A stretch of 64,000 bases of DNA from an uncultured Luminiphilus sp. (lineage in GTDB: Bacteria > Pseudomonadota > Gammaproteobacteria > Pseudomonadales > Halieaceae): assembly GCA_905182485.1 (NCBI GenBank), contig CAJJBO010000029.1:1-64000 (forward strand). Reading direction: 5' to 3'. A program made the position numbers and the translations under genes. Positions 57,535 to 64,000 of this stretch are shown piece by piece. The stretch's first letter is position 1. Every line of letters begins with the position of its first letter. Under the pieces are notes generated by a model, which made no database searches, was not told where the DNA came from, and saw nothing but the letters and a program-made list of their open reading frames with translations.

Positions 57535-58338
57535 ATGCCTATCGCCCAAATCAATGGCCACGACATGTATTACGAAGTGCATGGCGATGGTCCGCCCGCG
57601 GTTTATATCGGGGGATGGGATACCTTCTGTCATGGGCGACATCATTATTTAGCGCGCGGGATGACGGATCAGTTTTCTACGGTGATTATTGACTATCGTG
57701 GACTGGGCGAATCGACCGATGATTATTCGGTGCCGGCCTCCACTCAGCTGTTCGCTGACGACATTATCGCTTTGTTAGACCACCTGAATATGAAGTCTGT
57801 TTATTTTGTCGGTTTGGTGGGCATTGGCGCTTGTATTGGGCAGTGGGTTGCCTTTAAGCGGCCTGATCTGGTGCGGTGTATGGTCAATATGGGTTGCTGG
57901 ACTTGGGCTGATGCGATGCTGAGTGATCAACTGACAGCGTTTGGTGATATGCATGAGCACGCCGGCTTTCATGCCTTTCAGTCCATGGTCGCCTCGTTGT
58001 CGTTCCGCCCGGAATACTACAATGCCAATCGTGAAAAACTATTGGGTAGCGGCGGTGTCTGGGGAGCGCTAGAGGGCAGGATCCCTACACACCTCCGATT
58101 CATTGAGGCCTGTTTGGGGCATGATATCCGCCCGCACCTCAGTGACATTGCCGCACCCACACTCGTTATTCATGCCGGAGAGGATATGATCACAGGGCCC
58201 AGAACGACGATGCCGTTAGAAGAGGGTCTGCCAAACTCAGTGGGCGTGAGTATGGATCGTGTGGCGCATGTCGTGGCCGGCAAGGAAGAGAAAATCGTCT
58301 TTGGTAAAATCCTGTTTGATTTTCTCAATGCCCACTAG
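57535..58338 (+). CDS. Alpha/beta-hydrolase fold protein, RutD-like, without nucleophilic serine
   Basis: 267 residues of the alpha/beta hydrolase fold: IDYRGLGESTDDYSVPAST, then VYFVGLVGIGACIGQWVAF at the nucleophile elbow, APTLVIHAGEDMITGP (acid) and RVAHVVAGKEE (His). The usual GxSxG is not there: by alignment on the following helix the Ser position is Gly (LVGIG), and no nearby Ser can replace it. RutD of pyrimidine degradation, which accelerates aminoacrylate hydrolysis, also lacks the serine (GHALG). The segment after the elbow (NMGCWTWADAM) resembles RutD too. AGGAG at 57522–57526 precedes the ATG. It is cotranscribed with the amidase upstream, the same partnership as RutB/RutD. Confidence 0.8.
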   Translation: MPIAQINGHDMYYEVHGDGPPAVYIGGWDTFCHGRHHYLARGMTDQFSTVIIDYRGLGESTDDYSVPASTQLFADDIIALLDHLNMKSVYFVGLVGIGACIGQWVAFKRPDLVRCMVNMGCWTWADAMLSDQLTAFGDMHEHAGFHAFQSMVASLSFRPEYYNANREKLLGSGGVWGALEGRIPTHLRFIEACLGHDIRPHLSDIAAPTLVIHAGEDMITGPRTTMPLEEGLPNSVGVSMDRVAHVVAGKEEKIVFGKILFDFLNAH

Positions 58339-58362
58339 ACGATCCGCTATGACCAGCGATCG

Positions 58363-59546
58363 TTAAATAACGCCTCGAGACGTCAGATCCTCGAGGTTTT
58401 CCACACCGAGTTCTCCTCCAATAATGTCGGCATTATCCGCGCCGAGGCCCGGGCCGCAGTGGGTGCTCAATCGCTGGTTGTTCAGCTTGATGGGGTTGCT
58501 GAGTCCGCGGTAATCACCAAACTCTCGGTGAGGCAGGGTTTGCATCATGCCAGATGACATCACAAATGGATTGTCGAGGGCACTGGGTAAGTCGTGGACA
58601 GGAGCGACGGGGATATAGGTCTGCAGCAGTTCGAACCAGTGGTCAGTGTCGGCCGTCTGAAAAATGCTGTCGAGCGACTCGGTGAGCGCATCTCGATTAT
58701 CCGCTCTTGCTGCCATGGTGCTGAACCGTGGGTCGTCGGCGAGTGCAACCTGATCAAGGCGCTCCAATAACAAGTGCCAGAATTTATCGGTCATACACAT
58801 GATAAAGATCCAGCCATCCTGCGTTTTATAGAGCTGCACTGGCGTGTTGTACGGGTGCGCCGAACGTGCCACGCGCCCCGTTTCAATGCCGTGGTTTAAA
58901 TACCACGTGCCAGGGTAGGTCAGCTGATGCAGCGCGACGTCAAACAGGCTGATGTCAACGTCGCGCCCCCCTTGTTGCGTGCGTGCCAACAATGCCGCGA
59001 CGCAACCCAATGCTGCAACAACGCCTGTCATGAAATCGATCATGGACAAGCCAAACCGGGAGGGCGGTGTTCCAGGCTCTCCTGTGACCGAGAGAAATCC
59101 GCACTCCGCCTGCATGAGGTAGTCATAGCCTGGCCAGTCGGCTCGGTCATTGTCACGGCCATAGGCTGAGATATGAGTACAGACAATATCGGCTTTGATA
59201 TTCTTTAACGCCTTCGCGAACGGCCCTAGTTTCGCGGGCTGGCGCCTCGAAGATTGTTCCAAACAACGTCACTCTTGCGCACGAGATCATGAAACAACGC
59301 TCGTCCCTCATCACTTTTTAGATTCAGTGTGATGCTGCGCTTAGAAAGGTTAAAGGCTTGAAAATAAGCGCTGTCATCGTCGGCCAGCGTGACAGAGCCC
59401 GATTGTCTGGCGGGATCACCGCCAGTTGCGCGGTTTTCTATTTTAATCACCTCTGCCCCGAGCTCAGCGAGATACATTGAGCCGTAAGGGCCCGCACCAA
59501 ATTGCTCAATGGCGAGGATTCGAATACCGGCAAGGGGTTTGATCAT
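58363..59546 (-). CDS. Class III (CaiB/BaiF) CoA-transferase, one frameshift
   Basis: From ATG 59546: MIKPLAGIRILAIEQFGAGP, YGSMYLAELGAEVIKIENRA, GGDPARQSG, LSKRSITLNLKSDEGRALF, the N-terminal half of the family fold. An indel near 59250 leads into 58363–59262: ADIVCTHISAYGRDNDRADW, PGYDYLMQAECGFLSVTGEP (with the catalytic Asp of the GYD motif), DISLFDVALHQLTYPGTWYL, HPYNTPVQLYKTQDGWIFIM. About 394 residues joined. It moves CoA between carboxylic acids and would activate a free acid for the acyl-CoA enzymes at 40–45 kb. It is divergent from hyuA with operator 5 between them. Confidence 0.88.
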
Positions 59547-59638
59547 GATGTGCTCCGAAGAATTGTAGATCGAGGTGGATGATACCTTGCACCTGTGTGC
59601 AGATTGGTGCATCGTGACGTGGTAGGCGAGAGTGTAGC

Positions 59639-59652
59639 AAATGTCCGGTCAA
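59639..59652. promoter_or_regulatory. Operator 5 of the GntR-type regulon (between CoA-transferase and hyuA)
   Basis: AATGTCCGGTCAAT, 12 of 14 matches to AATGTCCGGACATT with the first half intact. It lies midway in a 201-bp divergent promoter region, 92 bp from the CoA-transferase start and 95 bp from hyuA. Confidence 0.55.
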
Positions 59653-59747
59653 TCGTTTTTCAAACGCTGTGATTTGTTTTGGAGACGGTCGGACCTGCAT
59701 TCATCGCAGTGAGGTCACAATAAGATCCTTAACAAGAGGAGGCCATT

Positions 59748-61807
59748 ATGCCTTATCGTCTTGGTGTCGACGTCGGCGGCACATTTACCGACCTGATTCT
59801 CGTTGATGAGAAATCAGGGTCTATTCATACCGCAAAAGTACCCAGTACGCCTGCGGACTCTTCCATCGGCGTCATGAATGGCGTTGCCAAAATTTGCGAT
59901 AACGCGGGGATTGACCCGAGTGGCATATCACAAGTGATGCACGGCACGACTGTCGCCACCAACACGGTATTGACCGGCTCTGGAGCGAAAGTGGGGCTGG
60001 TGACGACCAAAGGGTATCGGCAAGTGCTTCAAATAGCGCGCTCCTATGTGCCCGGTGGCTTAGGTGGCTGGGTGATCTACAATAAGAGCGCCCCCTTAGC
60101 ACCGCTATCTTGCACTATCGAAGTCGATGAGCGGATGGGCGCTGATGGGGCTGTTGTGCGTGAGTTGAACGAAAAGTCAGTCATTCGAATTAAAGAAGCT
60201 AAAAAAAGAAAACATCGAGGCGCTGACCATCTCGCTGATTAACTCTTATGCGAATCCAGCCCATGAAAAGGCGGTCGAAAAGCTGGCGAAGCAAGTTTTA
60301 CCTGGTGTACCGGTCTCCCTGTCTTATGACGTGGTGCCGGAAATGCAAGAGTACGAGCGTACGATTACGACGGTGGCTAACTCCTATGTGAGACCCAAGG
60401 TTGCTGATTACGTTAAAAACCTTGAGCGGAAACTCAAGGCCAGCATGAAGGACGTTAAATTGCATATCCTGCGCTCCGATGGCGGAATGGCCTCTGCCAA
60501 AGTGGCGCAGTCACTCCCGGTGAACCTGCTGATGAGCGGACCTGCTGGTGGTGTTTCCGGTGCGGTCTGGGTGGCCAAACAAGCAGGGTTTGAAAACCTA
60601 CTGACCTTTGATATGGGTGGCACTTCGACGGATGTTGCACTTGTTCAAGACAGCAAAGCACAGCTGCGGCGAGAAACAACCGTGGGAGATGTCACGGTAA
60701 GAGCATCATCGGTAGATGTGAGAACGGTGGGTGCTGGGGGGGGCTCGATAGCGCACGTCCCAGAGTTGACGGGTGCCTTGCGTGTTGGTCCAGAGAGTGC
60801 CGGCGCTGAGCCAGGCCCTGCTGCTTACAATCAGGGCGGTGAGCTACCGACGGTCACCGATGCCAACGTAGTGTTGGGTTATTTGCCTAGTGAAGTTCGC
60901 CTCGGCGGCGATATGGAAATTCGTCGAGATCGTGCCGAGAAAGCCATCCAACCGATCGCTAAGGCACTCGGTATCTCTGTCAAGCGTGCAGCGGCCGGGA
61001 TTATCGATATTGTGAACGAGAATATGTACGGCGCGCTGCGTCTAGTGTCAGTTGAACAGGGGTTTGATCCGCGTGACTTCGCCCTAATCGGCTTTGGTGG
61101 CGCGGGCCCATTGCATGCCAATGCACTTGGCCGATTGATGAATAGTTGGCCGGTGATTATACCGCCGGGTCCGGGTGTTCTATGTGCCTATGGCGATGCA
61201 ACGACACGAGTGCGTGATGAAGCCTCGCGAACTTTTATCCGCCGCTTTGGAAAAACGTCACCCGCTGAATTAGTACGAATTTATCAGCAGTTGGCTAATA
61301 AAGCGCTCAAGACGCTAGAGAAAGAGGGTGTTCCCAAGTCTGAGCGATCGCTTAGTTATGAGGCTGATGTCCGATATGCGGGCCAAGGCTTGCAGTTAAC
61401 TGTGGACTTCGACATCAAAAAGCTGAAATCCAAGGGCCTGTCGGTCATTGGCGACCCGTTTGATGAGATGCATGCCCAGCTGTTTACCTTTGCCCTCGAG
61501 GCCGATAAAGAAATCGTCAACTGTGCGAGCGGTAGCGCAGGGTAAGAGCGCCGAGATCGATGCCAAGAAAGCCACTCGCTCGGGGAGTCGCACGCCGGTA
61601 GCTGCTGCGAAAATTGGCGTGTCAAAGGTCTTCATGGAAGGCAAGGATATGGACGCCAATTTGTATCGCAGCGCCCAACTGAAAGCCGGCAACAAAATTG
61701 AAGGCCCCGCGGTCGTACTGGAGATGGATTCAACCACGGTGATCCTCTCGGGCCATACCGGCAATGTCGACAAGTTCGGCAATATCTTGATCGCACCGTC
61801 TGCTTAA
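59748..61807 (+). CDS. hyuA: Hydantoinase/oxoprolinase family subunit A, two frameshifts
   Basis: ATP-binding subunit of an ATP-dependent hydantoinase-type enzyme. 59748–60242: MPYRLGVDVGGTFTDLILVD (ASKHA phosphate-binding loop), QVMHGTTVATNTVLTGSGAK, VGLVTTKGYRQVLQIARSY. An indel at a seven-A run (60203–60209) leads to 60230–61545: SYDVVPEMQEYERTITTVAN, LRSDGGMASAKVA, GPAGGVSGAVWVAKQAG, FDMGGTSTDVALV, VGAGGGSIAHV, GFGGAGPLHANALG. A second indel near 61527 leads to the C-terminal frame ending ILIAPSA at 61807. About 685 residues joined. N-methylhydantoin amidohydrolase, 5-oxoprolinase and acetone carboxylase beta belong here; no third subunit is seen, so a carboxylase is unlikely. Confidence 0.9.
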
Positions 61808-61822
61808 GCGAGGGAACGAAAC

Positions 61823-63908
61823 ATGCCAGCAACTATTGTTGAAACCAATTCTAAGAAATTAAAGCGTAAAGACATCGATCCCATTACGCTGGATATTATT
61901 GAAAACGCGATGATGAACGCGCGGTACGAAATGGACGCTGTTGTTTTCCGGACGGCGATGTCTCCGGGTATTCGAGAACAAAACGATATGTTCCCGATGA
62001 TTGCGAATCTCGAGGGCAAGATGGTCGTGGGTCAGTTTGGAAGCTTTATCCATGGCTTTAAAGAAGCCTACGATGGCAGCATTGAAGAGGGCGATCTGTT
62101 CCTCACGACTGACCCCTACGCCTGCAATGGCGCTATTAGCCACATCAATGACTGGCTGTTGCTGCGGCCTATCTTTAAGGATGGCCGATTGATTGCCTAT
62201 GCGGCCATGTTCGGTCACATGACGGACGTGGGTGGCAAGGTGCCGGGCAGTCTGCCAACCGATGCGAGAGAAATCTTCGAAGAGGGTATTCGCGTTCCGC
62301 CATTGAAGATCTTCAAAAAAGACGAGCTGCAAACCGATGTGCTGGAATTAATTCTGCACAACAGCCGAATGCCCACCTGGAACCGCAGTGACTTCAATGC
62401 GCTGGTCGCCGCGATGCGCACCGCTGAGAAGCGTGTCATCGAGATGGCCGAGCGGTTTGGAGATGACGAGTATTACTCGGCGCTAGACGAGCTATTGGCC
62501 CGTAACAAGCGTGCCATGGCGAAATTGATCAAGGACACCGTACCCGAGAAGAAGCAGCATTTTGAGGACTACATCTGTGATGACGGTCTCGGTATGGGCC
62601 CCTATCGTATTAAGTGCGCGATGTGGCGCGATAAAGGCAAGGTGATCTTTGATTTTGAAGGAACTGATCCTCAATCGATCAGTTCCATTAACTTCTATCT
62701 CAACGAAGAAATGTTCAAGATGTTCTGTGCGGCGTTTACATGATCATGGTGTTCGATCCCCAGATCATGTTTAACGACGGCTTTCTACGACCTCATGGAA
62801 GTGCATGATTCCCTCACGGCACGTTGCTCAAGCCCAAGGGAGCCGGCGGCGTTGTCCTGTCGAACCCACGCCCTGGGCCGAATCTTCGATGTCCTGCGGC
62901 GGCTTGCTAGGGACAGGGCGACCCCGATCTTCTTGGCCGGCGCAGGGCTTCTCTGACAGCCCTCACTTTATGTACTCGGGCTACGACAAAAATGGCGAGT
63001 GGTATCAGCTCTACTCGATCGGTTTTGGTGGCGTTCCTGGCAAGCCGTCGGGTGATGGCCCTGACGGCCACTCGCTCTGGCCAAGCTTTACCAACGTGCC
63101 TAACGAGTTCCTCGAGAGCTACTTCCCGCTTGCGCATCGAAACCTACGAAACGATTACCGACAGTGGCGGTGCGGGCTATAACCGAGGCGGCAATGGCTT
63201 GCGTATGGGCTACTGCTTCCTTAGAGCCGGGCACCATTTCGATTCACGACGATCGTTGGCTGACCTATCCCTGGGGCGTTAACGGTGGCGTGCCGGGCAC
63301 GGCGCTCTGAGAAAGATCCTCGAGTTCGTGACAGACGGTTCAGCACGGAGCGTGTTGCCGAGCAAGTGCGATCGGATCGTCGTCAGGTGGGGTCCGGTGA
63401 TATTCTTGTACTTCAACACGTGGGGCGGGGGCGGCTGCGGCGACCCCCTCAAAGCGTGAGAGCGGAGCGCGTGGAGTTTGATGTGCGCGCTGGCCTCGTC
63501 TCCGTGGACGGCGCTCAAGTCGTTACGGCGTCGTCATGAACGCCGACCGTACGGTTGATGAGAACGTAAGCGCACGGAAACCCTGCGGGCGCGCATGGCG
63601 CAAGCAGCGCGGTAAAGTTCCCAATGTTTGACCGCGGCGGCGATATTGCGGACGCTGAAGAAAGCGCTGCTTGAAGGAAACCGGACTGCATGCCCCCCAG
63701 CCAGCCTGAATTCCAGACTTGGGCACTTAAACTGCTTGAGGGTGGTAAGGACAAAGCGGCGGCTAGTGGCAGCGTGAAGGTGAAGCGCGCGGCGGGCAAA
63801 AAAGCCGTTAAGAAATCCGTTAAGAAGGCGGTGCCAAAACCCAAGGCGAAAGCAAAGGCAAAGGCAAAAGCAAAGGCTAAGACTAAGACCGTGAAGAAAA
63901 CAGCCTGA
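61823..63908 (+). CDS. hyuB: Hydantoinase/oxoprolinase family subunit B with Lys/Ala-rich tail, multiple frameshifts
   Basis: 61823–62743 is intact: DPITLDIIENAMMNARYEMD, FRTAMSPGIREQNDMFPMIA, QFGSFIHGFKEAY, FLTTDPYACNGAISHINDWL, AMFGHMTDVGGKVPGSLPT, FDFEGTDPQS. From 62740 to 63530 the family continues but jumps between frames (…DPQIMFNDGF…, FPLRIETYETITDSGGAG, YNRGGNGLRM, WGVNGGVPG, WGGGGCGDPL). After 63690 the frame gives PEFQTWALKLLEGGKDK, then a basic tail of Lys/Ala repeats up to the stop at 63908. The tail is in phase with a short conserved-looking end, so I treat it as part of HyuB, not a separate gene. The number of breaks makes the 3' half unreliable. Confidence 0.85.
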
Positions 63909-63965
63909 AACCGGAGCCGCAGGGGGCATTGGCCCCCTGTTTCCAGAGATGAAGGAGCGCTCTAC

Positions 63966-64000
63966 ATGAAGTTTGGTGTATTCCTGCCCAACGGCAGTAA
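63966..64000 (+). CDS. Luciferase-like flavin monooxygenase (RutA-like), start only
   Basis: Only eleven complete codons are present, MKFGVFLPNGS, after an AAGGAG (63952–63957) eight bases upstream. This opening is that of bacterial luciferase-like FMN monooxygenases, and the FLPNGS/FVPIGN form is close to RutA, the enzyme that opens the uracil ring. It is in line with hyuA–hyuB (57 bp gap). Identification from eleven residues is necessarily weak, but the context (RutD-like and RutB-like genes nearby) agrees. Confidence 0.5.
   Translation, partial: MKFGVFLPNGS

Noticed and set aside
63690-63908. Separate gene for a small histone-H1/AlgP-like protein
   Set aside because: The frame contains a HyuB-like end (FQTWALKLL) before the basic repeats and there is no ribosome binding site for a new start; it is more simply the tail of HyuB.
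59748-63908. Acetone carboxylase
   Set aside because: Only beta- and alpha-like subunits of the hydantoinase superfamily are present; no gamma subunit gene is visible and the neighbours are amidases.
1-64000. tRNA genes, rRNA, CRISPR arrays, insertion sequences and prophage genes
   Set aside because: Looked for along the window; no T-arm-like tRNA segment with a cloverleaf, no spaced direct repeats, no transposase or integrase motif was seen by eye. A covariance-model search would be decisive.

Overview
The window is a stretch of gammaproteobacterial chromosome, apparently from a marine heterotroph. This rests on gene order. The map–glnD–dapC–yffB–dapD/dapE block matches the Pseudomonas-type arrangement, and rpsB–tsf–pyrH–frr–uppS–cdsA–dxr–rseP–bamA–skp–lpxD–fabZ–lpxA–lpxB–rnhB–dnaE is the classical gammaproteobacterial envelope/translation/replication superoperon. 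Species cannot be named from the sequence alone. GC looks like the mid-50s by eye. No rRNA, tRNA, CRISPR array, transposase or phage gene was seen.

Layout. 0–7 kb: end of sppA, a phosphopantetheinyl transferase, a DUF3806 secreted protein, dapA–bamC–MBL hydrolase, lpxL-type acyltransferase with a leucine-rich lipoprotein, rsmJ. 7–7.7 kb: an unresolved stretch with a 12-bp tandem repeat. 7.7–15.7 kb, minus strand: map, glnD, dapC, nth, yffB, dapD, dapE, which are lysine/peptidoglycan precursor synthesis, nitrogen sensing and DNA repair. 15.7–34.2 kb, plus strand: the superoperon from rpsB to dnaE. 34.2–40 kb: exported Nudix protein, DUF1244, an isochorismatase-fold amidase, a lone aceE, HMG-CoA lyase, nitroreductase.

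40–64 kb is the accessory part and the most interesting. A GntR/HutC-type regulator sits in a divergent cluster (MaoC hydratase–acyl-CoA dehydrogenase on one side, gntR–citE on the other) followed by MmgE/PrpD and an HpaB-family flavoprotein. This gene set resembles the itaconate/C5-dicarboxyl-CoA (ripABC-type) loci. From 54 to 64 kb come a TauD-like dioxygenase, an EamA permease, two isochorismatase-fold amidases, a RutD-like hydrolase without a nucleophilic serine, a class III CoA-transferase, an ATP-dependent hydantoinase pair (HyuA/HyuB) and the first codons of a RutA-like flavin monooxygenase. Five copies of a 14-bp palindrome close to AATGTCCGGACATT sit in front of these transcription units and nowhere else that I noticed. 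I infer one GntR regulon that couples opening and hydrolysis of a nitrogen-containing ring to CoA-dependent cleavage of the carbon skeleton.

Between the two halves lies an iron block (47–54.2 kb): a Fur-box promoter, a DUF4856 lipoprotein, an internal terminator, an imelysin-family lipoprotein, a TonB-dependent receptor, a fatty-acid hydroxylase-like membrane protein, then bacterioferritin and its ferredoxin with its own Fur box.

Caution on sequence quality: about twenty genes, including essential ones (rpsB, tsf, pyrH, cdsA, bamA, dnaE, dapC, dapD), carry one or more frameshifts. These are best read as consensus indel errors, so such genes are given as single spanning features with the fragments described. 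dnaE also contains a 345-bp AT-rich patch that looks like foreign or mis-assembled sequence.
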